A stretch of 64,000 nucleotides of DNA from Peribacillus deserti (GTDB lineage: Bacteria; Bacillota; Bacilli; Bacillales; DSM-1321). Location of the stretch: positions 372,001 through 436,000 of the forward strand of contig NZ_JAFBFI010000002.1 in NCBI RefSeq assembly GCF_016909175.1, written 5' to 3'. The notes below the pieces were generated by a model. It did not search any database and was not told the DNA's origin. It saw only the letters and a program-made list of their open reading frames with translations. A program made the translations under genes and the position numbers. Of the stretch, positions 53,652 through 63,621 are shown piece after piece (the stretch's first letter is position 1; every line of letters begins with the position of its first letter).

Positions 53652-54460
53652 CGGAATAATTTTTCCTGTATATTAAAATTTTCAAAAAGAACCGGATCCT
53701 CAATGCGGATGGATTCTTTGCTCCCAAGCCCGAGAAAGCCTCCGGGGCTTAGACTATCATTAAACAGCTTAAAAACCTGCTGCTGCAATTCCAACCCAAA
53801 ATAGATAAGCACATTTCGGCAGATAATAATATGGAATTCATTAAAGGATCCATCAGTTACTAGATTGTGCTGAGCGAATATTATATTGTCCTTTAAGGAG
53901 GAATTTAAATAGGCTCCTTCACTATCCGCTTTATAGTATTCAGAAAATGACTTTTTACCGCCGGCAGACATATAATTCTTCGTGTAAAGCTGCATTTTTT
54001 GAAGGGGAATGATCCCCTGTTCAGCCTTTCGTATTACATTTTCATTCATGTCAGTAGCATATATTTTTGTTCGGCTGCCCAAGCCTTCTTCCTGAAGCAG
54101 TATGGCCATTGAATATGCTTCCTCACCTGTAGAACATCCTGCATGCCAGACCCTTATCTCCGGCAGGTCTCTTAATAATGGGACAACATCTTCCCGAAAT
54201 GCCTTAAAGAATGAAGGGTCTCTAAACATTTCAGTCACGTTAATGGAGAAATCACTTAGTACTTTAAGAAGAAAAGTCTCGTCATGAATGATTTTCTCGG
54301 TGAGGCTTGTAATACTGCTTAATTTTTCTAAGCTTAACCTATTTTGAACCCGCCTCATAATGGAGGAGCGCATATACTTCCTGAAATCAAAGCCTGTCAG
54401 CCGGTATATGGCTAATAGCAGCAGGTCTAGCTCCATCTCTTCTTTGTTAAATACTACCAT
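53630..54460 (-). CDS. rsbM: CheR-type methyltransferase, RsbM homologue
   Basis: A 276-residue CheR-family enzyme. An N-terminal helical subdomain (about 1-75, FDFRKYMRSSIMRRVQNRLS) precedes the SAM domain with VWHAGCSTGEEAYSMAILL (SAM motif I), KIYATDMNENVIRKAEQG, FAQHNLV and IIICRNVLIYF. CheR enzymes methylate glutamates of sensors. In B. cereus RsbM methylates the kinase RsbK to tune SigB activity, and the gene order here (just downstream of the hybrid kinase, same strand, 31 nt apart) matches. The last codons lie in an inverted repeat, so the C-terminus may have been altered by an insertion. Confidence 0.87.
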   Translation of the reverse strand: MVVFNKEEMELDLLLLAIYRLTGFDFRKYMRSSIMRRVQNRLSLEKLSSITSLTEKIIHDETFLLKVLSDFSINVTEMFRDPSFFKAFREDVVPLLRDLPEIRVWHAGCSTGEEAYSMAILLQEEGLGSRTKIYATDMNENVIRKAEQGIIPLQKMQLYTKNYMSAGGKKSFSEYYKADSEGAYLNSSLKDNIIFAQHNLVTDGSFNEFHIIICRNVLIYFGLELQQQVFKLFNDSLSPGGFLGLGSKESIRIEDPVLFENFNIQEKLFRKKSRNL

Positions 54461-54491
54461 TCTTCTTTATATTTCCCTTCATTTTTAGCAT

Positions 54492-57293
54492 CTAGGACAG
54501 CCAAACCTGCATGGCAGATAAGAGCTGGTCTAATTTCAACGGCTTGCTTATATAATCCGTCGCACCTGCCTCTATACACTTTTCACGGTCTCCCTTCATA
54601 GCTTTGGCTGTAAGAGCTATGATAGGTATTTCGGTGTTTATGGCCCTGATACGCTTCATCGCTTCATAACCATCCATTACCGGCATCATGATATCCATTA
54701 ATACCATATCCACAGAATCAAGTACCATCATTTTATCGAGGCATTCGGCACCATTTTCCGCAGTTATGACATTCATGCCTTCTTTTAGAAGAGCATTTTT
54801 TAAAGCGAATATATTTCGATGATCATCATCGGCTACAATTACAGTTTTACCGCTTAAAACGGTAGGCAGACTAGTGTTATGATCTATTTCTTCTGCTGGC
54901 ACTTTTACTACAGAGTCAACAGACATCAGCCCAGCCGCTGAAGTCTGTTCAAGTGCTGCGGCTGCCTGAAATTCGGCTGCTTCGATTTCTTTCAGTGCCG
55001 GCATTCCACCCGGCAGATTTGGAATAATGATGGTAAAGGTGCTTCCTTTCCCTTCCTGGCTTTCAACTGTGCAGGTACCGCCAAGCAGCTGGCAGAATTC
55101 CTTAGTAATAGATAAACCTAGACCAGTTCCCCCAAATTTCCTCATAATGGCGCCATCCACCTGCTGAAAAGCTTCGAAAATCATAGACTGTTTATCCTGT
55201 GCGATTCCTATACCCGTATCAGTAACTGAAATTTTCACCCAGGCATCTACTTGAGATGCTAAAGGGTTAAATCGAATCTCTTCCGGGTGTGCATGATCAA
55301 TGTTTATGGATACAGAGCCCTTCTCTGTAAATTTAAAGGCATTTGAAAGAAGATTCTTTATAATTTGCTGTAATCTCTGTTCATCTGTGTAGATAATAGG
55401 AGGCACCTGCTGGCTGAAGTTAACATTGAAATCAATGTTTTTATTCTTGGCAGTCTGCGAGAAATTACGTTCCATCCGTTCGATAAACTCGCTTAAATAT
55501 ACTTCTTCAAAGCTGACTTCCAGTTTACCAGCCTCTATCTTAGACAGATCCAGAATATCATTTATTAAATTCAATAAATCTTGGCCTGATGAATGAATCA
55601 CATTTGCAAACTCTTTCTGCTCTTCTGACAGCTCATGATCAGGATCGTCAGTAAGCATTTCTGAGAGAAGGAGAATACTATTTAATGGCGTTCGAAGCTC
55701 ATGGGACATATTAGCCAGAAACTCAGACTTATATTTAGAGCTCAGCTGAAGCTGTTTTGCTTTCTCTTCAAGCTGCTCTTTGGCTGCCTGCAGCTCCTCG
55801 GATTTCAGCTCTGCATCACGGGATCGTTCTTCGAGCTTTTCGTTCGTCATTCTCAGCTCTTCTGTCTGGCTTTGCAATTCCTCTGACTGAGCCTGAAGCT
55901 CCTCTGACTGAGTCTGCAATTCTTCGGATTGCGCCTGCAGCTCTTCTGTCTGCGCTTGAGACTCGGTTAATAATCGTTCTACTTCCATTCGTCCGATGAT
56001 ATTCGTAATGCCTATTCCTAAGGTTTCTATGACATTTTCTAAAAGTTTCTGCTCTCTTGCTGTAAATTCACTTAAGCTTGCAAATTCTGCTACAGCAACA
56101 ACTTCTTCTTTTAACATAACAGGTGCTATGATGAGATCTTTGGGCTGAACTTCTCCCAGCCCTGTTGAAACAACTCTATAATCAGAAGGAATATCTTTTA
56201 AGTAGACAGGTTGTTTTTCCTTCACACATTGTCCGATTATTCCTTCGCCGATATTAAATTCCTGCTTTCCTACACTATCCTCTGTATCTGCATAAGATGC
56301 AATTTTCTTAAATACCGCTTTCCCCTCTCTATCATCCTTCAGGTAAAGTGCTCCCAGACTGGCTCCCATAACAGGAGCGAGCTTCCTGATAAATTGTTCT
56401 GCAAGTCCAGCAACTGTCACATGCCGGCTATAAATATTAACGATCTCAACAGAGTTAGTCTGCACCCAGTTTTGCTCCTGAATCTCAGCTGTGTATCTCT
56501 GTTCTCTCGAGTTATACTCTTCTATCGAAGAAGCCATTGAATTGAAGGCTTCGGCAATTTCCCCGATCTCATCTTTTGCTTTAACCTGAATTCTCGGTAT
56601 GGATGATAGATTGTTAAAATCCACATTTTTCATTACCTGTGTAATAGAACTTATATTGCTTACAGTACTTCGGATTACCCAAAGCATCACTAAGACTATT
56701 AAAATTAACGCAATGGAGACTACCACAATTAAAGTCGTCACAAGCTGATCATACTTATCAGTAGCATCTTGTAATGAGTTTTTCATCAGCGATTCTTGAA
56801 AGACTTTGAATTCATCTATTTTACTAAATAAATAATTCCGGGTCTCAAGCTCTTTGTTGTAGGTTTCCTGGATTTCACTTTTGGAAGCTTTACCCTTTAT
56901 TTGATCTGCTATTTTTGCCTGCATGTCTGAATAAGTTTCGTATGCATCCTTTATCTCTTTTACCAGGACCTTAGATTTATTCCGGTTTAAGATCGTTTCA
57001 AGCTGTAATAGCTTTGTATTAATCTTGTTTTTATTTGCTTCTGATTGCAAATTTTCAGCTGCAAGCTCCAAGTCGCTGTTGCTTGTACTAAATAAATTTA
57101 CTAAATCACGATCGTTTTTATACAATTGCTGCCTAATTTCTGTTGCCTCATTAACTTTATGATAGCGGTCCTGAACCATTTCCAGCATATTCGCTTTAAT
57201 CGACTGCATCATAAAGAGAATGATAAATAATAACAGGAACATAAAAAAGACGGTTAAGCCTAAGCCTATGAACTGCTTCTTTTTAAAGCCCAC
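54492..57293 (-). CDS. rsbK: hybrid histidine kinase, RsbK homologue
   Basis: A 933-residue membrane kinase. Order: TM1 (about 8-30), CHASE3-like extracytoplasmic helical domain (31-183), TM2 (184-207), HAMP (to about 262), GAF (about 285-430), heptad coiled coil ELQAQSEELQTQSEELQAQS (about 440-530), HisKA with FLANMSHELRTPLN (phospho-His near 530), HATPase_c (NLLSNAFKFTE, DTGIGIAQDKQ, GTGLGLSITKEF), and a C-terminal receiver with VLMDIMMPVMDG (Asp near 867). This matches B. cereus RsbK, which phosphorylates RsbY to activate SigB. GTG start with AAGGTAGG upstream. Co-directional with rsbM; no sigB gene in the window. Confidence 0.9.
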   Translation of the reverse strand: MGFKKKQFIGLGLTVFFMFLLLFIILFMMQSIKANMLEMVQDRYHKVNEATEIRQQLYKNDRDLVNLFSTSNSDLELAAENLQSEANKNKINTKLLQLETILNRNKSKVLVKEIKDAYETYSDMQAKIADQIKGKASKSEIQETYNKELETRNYLFSKIDEFKVFQESLMKNSLQDATDKYDQLVTTLIVVVSIALILIVLVMLWVIRSTVSNISSITQVMKNVDFNNLSSIPRIQVKAKDEIGEIAEAFNSMASSIEEYNSREQRYTAEIQEQNWVQTNSVEIVNIYSRHVTVAGLAEQFIRKLAPVMGASLGALYLKDDREGKAVFKKIASYADTEDSVGKQEFNIGEGIIGQCVKEKQPVYLKDIPSDYRVVSTGLGEVQPKDLIIAPVMLKEEVVAVAEFASLSEFTAREQKLLENVIETLGIGITNIIGRMEVERLLTESQAQTEELQAQSEELQTQSEELQAQSEELQSQTEELRMTNEKLEERSRDAELKSEELQAAKEQLEEKAKQLQLSSKYKSEFLANMSHELRTPLNSILLLSEMLTDDPDHELSEEQKEFANVIHSSGQDLLNLINDILDLSKIEAGKLEVSFEEVYLSEFIERMERNFSQTAKNKNIDFNVNFSQQVPPIIYTDEQRLQQIIKNLLSNAFKFTEKGSVSINIDHAHPEEIRFNPLASQVDAWVKISVTDTGIGIAQDKQSMIFEAFQQVDGAIMRKFGGTGLGLSITKEFCQLLGGTCTVESQEGKGSTFTIIIPNLPGGMPALKEIEAAEFQAAAALEQTSAAGLMSVDSVVKVPAEEIDHNTSLPTVLSGKTVIVADDDHRNIFALKNALLKEGMNVITAENGAECLDKMMVLDSVDMVLMDIMMPVMDGYEAMKRIRAINTEIPIIALTAKAMKGDREKCIEAGATDYISKPLKLDQLLSAMQVWLS
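55845..55970 (-). repeat. in-frame 21-bp tandem repeat in rsbK homologue
   Basis: About six 21-nt units, encoding heptads of the form (E/S)ELQ(A/T/S)Q(S/T), make up the coiled coil between the GAF and HisKA domains. The codons vary slightly between units, so the array is old but prone to change in length. Confidence 0.8.
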
Positions 57294-57436
57294 ACATTTT
57301 CCTACCTTCCTAATAACCTAGTATTCTATACATTTTTCTTTTATATCTTAATATAACAAAGATACCATTTTGTTTCTACTTCTGGCATGGGTGATCTTTG
57401 GAAATCCTTATCCATATATGAAGATTTTTTAAAAGT

Positions 57437-57535
57437 TAAGCGGGGAAAATAAAATTTAATAGAAAATTTAAAGATAAGAGGTCCTTTTTGAATTTAAGGG
57501 GATTTTTAATTTATAAGGGATTTCGCTTTTATACG
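57437..57535 (+). repeat. phased 20-bp repeat array C
   Basis: TTAAGCGGGG, TTTAATAG, ATAAGAGG, TTTAAGGGG, TATAAGGGA and TTATACGA cores begin (TAAG or TAAT or TACG) at 57437, 57457, 57475, 57495, 57514 and 57532: spacings 20, 18, 20, 19 and 18 bp. The spacers are T/A-rich like those in array B. Confidence 0.6.
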
Positions 57536-57580
57536 AATTTTTTATAGAGTACACTTGCTTGCTTGGTGCTTCATAACAGG

Positions 57581-57978
57581 TCATAAACTCTGTCCATTCA
57601 GCTGAAAAAGGATCCCTTCATACCGGGGCCCTTTGAACATTATAGAATATCCGAACCGATCCTCTACATACCATTCTATTTCCCACAAAGAATCACCAGT
57701 CAATTCGAATGCATGTCCGAAAACCCCGAAAAGCTGTCCTTTTTCACTCCTGCAAGGTATATTATCGGTTCTATGCCTAAATTGTACAGATAGATCCAAG
57801 AAGATTTCTTTTCTCTATAAATGTGGCAGCATGTTTCCCTAAACCATTCCACTTTTTCTAATACATCCTCTCCTGTTAAGATCCATTTTGGTCTAAAATA
57901 TATAATTCTCAATATCCTTTTAAAAAGGATATCAGAGGTGTGATTTAATGACTCAAGCAAGCAAGAGTAGTTGGACAT
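57581..57978 (-). pseudogene. unidentified gene, frameshifted
   Basis: The 5' half reads GEDVLEKVEWFRETCCHIYR and EKKSSWIYLYNLGIEP in one frame. The 3' half reads RSEKGQLFGVFGHAFELTGD, SLWEIEWYVEDRFGYSIMFK and GPRYEGILFQLNGQ in another; both look like real protein. They switch frame in the region 57740-57790. The C-terminal part has a conserved look (GHAFELTGDS) but I cannot name the family. No clear ribosome site precedes the 5' half, and the region overlaps the start of the plus-strand oxidoreductase subunit gene. Confidence 0.45.
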
Positions 57979-58577
57979 ACTCCGCCCAATTAAATTTCAT
58001 GGCAGTTGTTGATACGATTTGTCCATCCACTGTTTATATACACGAAGCAGGCTGGTCCATTCAATATGGCGGAATCGATTTAGATATTTGGGGTTACCTT
58101 CTTATGGAATTTGACAGCTTGCCAGATCCATTATCAGAGGAAACATCGCAGCTGTTCGATGCGGCGGCTCTGCACTATTGCAGTAAACAGGAGGGTTTAT
58201 CTGTAATTTCTCAACCAATCACGGGATTTAACGGTTTTTTTTCTACTTTATCAAGGGAGGATCGATTAATGGTCCTGGCTCTATTAGAAAATCTACAAAT
58301 CCCGCTAGAAAACCTTCCTGGTCAATATCAAAACAACCCGGCTCTTATACGAAATATGATCAATTCTATTTATCAACTAACTATATTTGGCTATTATTCG
58401 GAGTGGTATGGCTATGGTGCTGCACGAACACTATCACCTGAATCAAGGCATTTATGCACCTATCCTATAAGCTGGGGCTATACCGGTTATCCAGGTCCAT
58501 CATTTGGTTATCGGGTTTATAAAAAACCAGCACTGACCATTAAACTTTTGCAGAACCATTCAAAATATGAAAACTGA
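57948..58577 (+). CDS. gluconate 2-dehydrogenase subunit 3-like protein
   Basis: A 209-residue partner of a GMC oxidoreductase. The N-terminal FMAVVDTICPSTVYI is the family start (normally the ADTIIPGTDTP-like segment), and SREDRLMVLALLENLQ with LTIFGYYSEWYGYGAARTLS matches the DUF1779/Gluconate_2-dh3 pattern near the C-terminus. No Tat or Sec signal is evident here, unlike the periplasmic Gram-negative enzymes. The subunit stabilises the flavin-bearing partner. ATG 57948 has GAGGTG upstream. The stop overlaps the start of the next gene by 11 nt. Confidence 0.82.
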   Translation: MTQASKSSWTYSAQLNFMAVVDTICPSTVYIHEAGWSIQYGGIDLDIWGYLLMEFDSLPDPLSEETSQLFDAAALHYCSKQEGLSVISQPITGFNGFFSTLSREDRLMVLALLENLQIPLENLPGQYQNNPALIRNMINSIYQLTIFGYYSEWYGYGAARTLSPESRHLCTYPISWGYTGYPGPSFGYRVYKKPALTIKLLQNHSKYEN

Positions 58578-60264
58578 CGTAATTGTAATCGGAGCTGGCG
58601 GCGGTGGAGCAGTAGTTGCAAAGGAGCTTGGTGAGCTTGGATTAAAGGTTCTGCTACTAGAAGCAGGACCCTGGTACGGGAACCGGAAATGGCCCCATCC
58701 AAATGCTGAACAAGGTGAAACTGGAAGTACAAGTCCAGAGGATTTAGATATACATCTATTTAAGGCAAACTATAACAAGTTAGAAGCAAACATGAACGAT
58801 TTAATTTCAGGGAAACTTCGCTGGGGACCTGCAAACCGTGAACAACCACTTTGGAGCAGGATTTTTCAGCAAAGTGGATTTGCCTGGCAGAATTCTGGGG
58901 TAGGAGGCACGACTCAGCACTATCTTGCCAATTCACCACGTTCTTTTCAGACTGCAATCAATCAGGAATGGCCTCTCACTTATCGTGACCTTATTCCCTA
59001 TTTTGAAAAGGTTGAATCAGAATTACCTGTCGAATTCGCTCCATCCACTGCTAAAGAGGAATTATTTTATTACGGTGCGAAAAAAGCGGGCTGGAGCCTC
59101 CTGCCTGCTCTTGATGTATCTACTCCAGGGTACCGGCCGCAGCCAAACGCAATTTTGCCGCCTAATGCCCAGCTTACTAACCTGGACTATTCTGTGGAGC
59201 AGCTATCCTGGATGGAGGGCTGTACCCTTTCAGGACATTGTGTAAACGGGTGTCCCCACGGCCCCGCTGTTGATAAAATTGCTAAGCGTTCCACCAATGT
59301 CAGCTATATCCCTTTAGCTATGAAAACAGGGAATGTCGAAATCCGCCCTAATCTTTTCACCTACAAAGTCATCAGTGAAAACGACCCAAAAGAAGGAATA
59401 AGAGCAATCGGAGTAAAGGTAAGAAACACTTGGAGCGGAGAAAGGGAGGATTTGTATGCAAATTGTATCATAATGGCTGCTGGATCCATTGAAAGCCCCC
59501 GTCTCTGGCTTAATTCGGCTTTACCGTATAATAACTGGATCGGAAGAGGGCTCGTGAATCATAACATGGATATGGTTACTGGGATCTTTAACAGAAAGGA
59601 ATTAATTCATACAATAGGGAAAACAGATATAAATCCGTATACCGGGCATAACTCAGGAGCCAGGTTTGATTATCCCGGGCTGGGATCTATACAAGTCAAT
59701 GGAGCCAGCCCAGGAATAATGGCAGCCTTTTCGTATGCATTAAGTAAATCAGGAAACAGCAGTTCAGATTTTAATGGAGAAAATGACTCATTCCTAAAAG
59801 GGCGAGTTATCGGGAAAGACTTAATAGAATTAATGGCGGATTATACAAGATCCTTTAATATCCTCATTGTAACAGATGATGATGTTCAGTATAGAAATGG
59901 CGTTTCCGTTTTTCCAGGAATACAGGATAATCATGGACCCATACCTTCGATAAGTTATACACCAACAAAGCAGACTTTAAGCAAGAGAAGAAAATTGGTA
60001 AATATAGCAACGGACATCCTCCTCCATGCCGGAGCAAGGAAAATAATTCATGCAGACTGGCCAGATAGATTAATGATCCACATTATGAGTACGATGAAAA
60101 TGGGCTATGTTGTAGATCGAAATTGCGAATCATTTCAGGTTAAACGATTATTTATAACAGATAACAGTGTGCTCAGCAACGGTTTAGGAGGTGCCAATCC
60201 AACACTTACTACACAAGCTTTGGCATCCAGAACAGCGGAGAGAATATACCAAAAATACTTTTAA
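58567..60264 (+). CDS. GMC-family oxidoreductase
   Basis: A 565-residue flavoenzyme of the glucose-methanol-choline family. VIVIGAGGGGAVVAKELGEL (about 5-24) binds FAD; LLLEAGP follows. GVGGTTQHYLANSPR (about 99-113) is GMC signature region 1. CTLSGHCVNGCPHGPAVDKI carries a C-x5-C-x3-C cluster typical of the gluconate dehydrogenase-like subgroup, IIMAAGSIESPRLWLNSALP is GMC signature 2, and HIMSTMKMG then SNGLGGANPTLTTQALASRT is the C-terminal active site. It probably oxidises a sugar or polyol and passes electrons to the respiratory chain. Translationally coupled to the small subunit. Confidence 0.9.
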   Translation: MKTDVIVIGAGGGGAVVAKELGELGLKVLLLEAGPWYGNRKWPHPNAEQGETGSTSPEDLDIHLFKANYNKLEANMNDLISGKLRWGPANREQPLWSRIFQQSGFAWQNSGVGGTTQHYLANSPRSFQTAINQEWPLTYRDLIPYFEKVESELPVEFAPSTAKEELFYYGAKKAGWSLLPALDVSTPGYRPQPNAILPPNAQLTNLDYSVEQLSWMEGCTLSGHCVNGCPHGPAVDKIAKRSTNVSYIPLAMKTGNVEIRPNLFTYKVISENDPKEGIRAIGVKVRNTWSGEREDLYANCIIMAAGSIESPRLWLNSALPYNNWIGRGLVNHNMDMVTGIFNRKELIHTIGKTDINPYTGHNSGARFDYPGLGSIQVNGASPGIMAAFSYALSKSGNSSSDFNGENDSFLKGRVIGKDLIELMADYTRSFNILIVTDDDVQYRNGVSVFPGIQDNHGPIPSISYTPTKQTLSKRRKLVNIATDILLHAGARKIIHADWPDRLMIHIMSTMKMGYVVDRNCESFQVKRLFITDNSVLSNGLGGANPTLTTQALASRTAERIYQKYF

Positions 60265-60338
60265 CCAGAATCAAATATTCAGATAGTAATTTAAAAATAA
60301 TGTGTTTTTATTTTAAGGATGTCGATAGGTCATAAGAA

Positions 60339-60364
60339 AAGCGTCCAACTATCTCTGGACGCTT
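60339..60364. terminator. bidirectional terminator between GMC and protease genes
   Basis: AAGCGTCCA pairs with TGGACGCTT around an 8-nt loop, A tract left and T-rich right; it serves two convergent genes. Confidence 0.85.
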
Positions 60365-60403
60365 ACTTGTTCTACTAATCTTTAGTACTCGAAAATTTAT
60401 AAA

Positions 60404-62029
<1,626 letters not shown>

Positions 62030-62685
62030 CTAAATCTCTCCTTCTCGACATTTGATTTTTTTTAATCCATTTGTCCTTCAAACTTCTTGCTTGCAATTGA
62101 TTCAGTCTGCTAAGCTGCCCGTAAAAAATGCGTAAAGTATAACCTTATAGCTACTCCTCCTTTAATTTACTTAAGAGAAATATTCATGCTTTCCATAAAT
62201 AAATCCTTCTTTCCTAAGTTGGGAAAAACTTAAGAAAACGCATTAGAATTCTGTTAATTCTTCCTTATAAAATTCTAAAAAAAGTGTCGAACTTTGAACT
62301 AAACCATGTAAAATAGGCTTTTTTAAAATTGGGAAATAAAATGAAATATTCATTTGTCTATCCATCCAAGGATAAAAAAAAAGAACTGGCTGAAACAAAT
62401 AAGCCAGTTCTTCACTCATTTACGTATAATTATCTTGATCTTTTATAATGAAGGAAGCTTTTGATAAAACATGCTGCCTGTAGAATATATAGCTTCTAGA
62501 CCGTATATTTGGAAGGTACACTTACTTGCTGAGCCTTACTAGTTAAAAAAATTAAAATCAGTAGCATGTATTTCAAAAATTTTCAAACATTATGACAATT
62601 TATGTGTTAAAATAGAAATAAACGAACTTATCTAAGGTTAACGACTTTCTTAGTCATCCCTCATTTAAGAGAAGGAGTATAAGAA
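62030..62685. other. intergenic region between protease and receiver gene
   Basis: Contains the promoter area of the protease (AT-rich 62040-62170), a strong hairpin at 62383-62410 and a coding-looking minus-strand scrap (QIYGLEAIYSTGSMFYQKLP, ending TAA near 62447). No full gene. Confidence 0.4.
62383..62410 (-). terminator. intrinsic terminator, minus strand
   Basis: GAACTGGCT and AGCCAGTTC form a 9-bp stem; on the minus strand T9 follows. No intact minus-strand gene ends here, only the scrap near 62447. Confidence 0.8.
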
Positions 62686-63057
62686 ATGGAGAAAATTAGC
62701 GTTTTTCTGGATGATTACCGTCAACCCCCTGAAGGTTATGTGCTTGCAGAGACGATCGATGAGTGTATTCAGCTATTGTACAACTTTGATATAGAACATC
62801 TTTCTTTAGATCATGATTTATTAAATAAAACAAGGAATGGTTTTATGCTGGTTCAAATGATGGTGAAAGAAAAACTATTCGCCAACCGCATAACGATTCA
62901 CTCTGCCAATTCAGTCGGCGGCAAAGCTATGTACAAACTTTTAAAACAGGCACAATTTGAGTCTATACTATCCCATGCCACTATTGTATCCCTTAGGCCC
63001 CTGCCCCTCCATTCCATTCCATCCAAGGTTCTGCAGCATTATATAGATGTGCGGTGA
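62686..63057 (+). CDS. cyclic-phosphate processing receiver-domain protein
   Basis: A 123-residue single-domain protein with a receiver-like fold: ISVFLDDYRQPPEGYVLA carries the D-D-x-R-x-x-P motif, HLSLDHDLLNKTRNGFML the LDHDL motif, and ITIHSANSVGGKAMYKLL the H-x-A-N segment. These are hallmarks of the cyclic-phosphate-processing receiver family (PF20274), which lacks a phospho-Asp in the classic place and is proposed to act on RNA ends. ATG with GAGAAGGAG upstream. Stand-alone gene. Confidence 0.82.
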   Translation: MEKISVFLDDYRQPPEGYVLAETIDECIQLLYNFDIEHLSLDHDLLNKTRNGFMLVQMMVKEKLFANRITIHSANSVGGKAMYKLLKQAQFESILSHATIVSLRPLPLHSIPSKVLQHYIDVR

Positions 63058-63291
63058 ATGAAGCCACTCTTACCTTTCTCCTATGTGCTATTCGCAGTCA
63101 CTTCCTAGAATCAAAAAAAGATTTCCTCCAAATGTCAGCCTATTCAATCCGGTATATAAAATTAAATAGGCAGATATCAAGAATACAGCAAGCTTAAAAA
63201 AAGAAAATAAAAAAGGCGCCAAAAATGGCAGCCCATACAAAATCTTCCTTCACTGCTATTCGATTTGCATCACTAGTATAGACGTGCCGCT

Positions 63292-63447
63292 TTATTGCTG
63301 CTCGTCGTTTTTGCTTTCTCCACTTTTAGTTCCTTTGCTCTTATAAGGCTTCGCACTCTTTGCTTTATTGGCACTAGTTTTCCAGCGGTTCCAGCCCTTC
63401 TTCCCTGTTCCCCTGCCCGTTCCGCCTTTGCCCTTTGCTTTACTCAT
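63292..63447 (-). CDS. DUF3934 small basic protein
   Basis: ATG 63447 opens 51 codons: MSKAKGKGGTGRGTGKKGWN, then RWKTSANKAKSAKPYKSKGT and an acidic tail. This matches DUF3934, a family of small, very basic Gly/Lys-rich Bacillus proteins, by the KGTG..GKKGW.RW and KSAKPY(K/T)SKGTK pattern. Function unknown; such proteins may bind nucleic acid. The ribosome site (GGAGATGGTTTC) fits. The overlapping plus-strand frame is a shadow. Confidence 0.75.
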   Translation of the reverse strand: MSKAKGKGGTGRGTGKKGWNRWKTSANKAKSAKPYKSKGTKSGESKNDEQQ

Positions 63448-63621
63448 GAAACCATCTCCATTATTCCTGCAATATAGTCAAATATGAGGATTATTCTTTT
63501 CCATTTTACCCTTTAAGCAAAATATTATTTTCCTGATGACACCATTTAATCATCAAAAGATGGTCAGCATGAAAAATGGAATTCTTTATTGTTAATCGAA
63601 AACGGCATCAGAATGATAACT

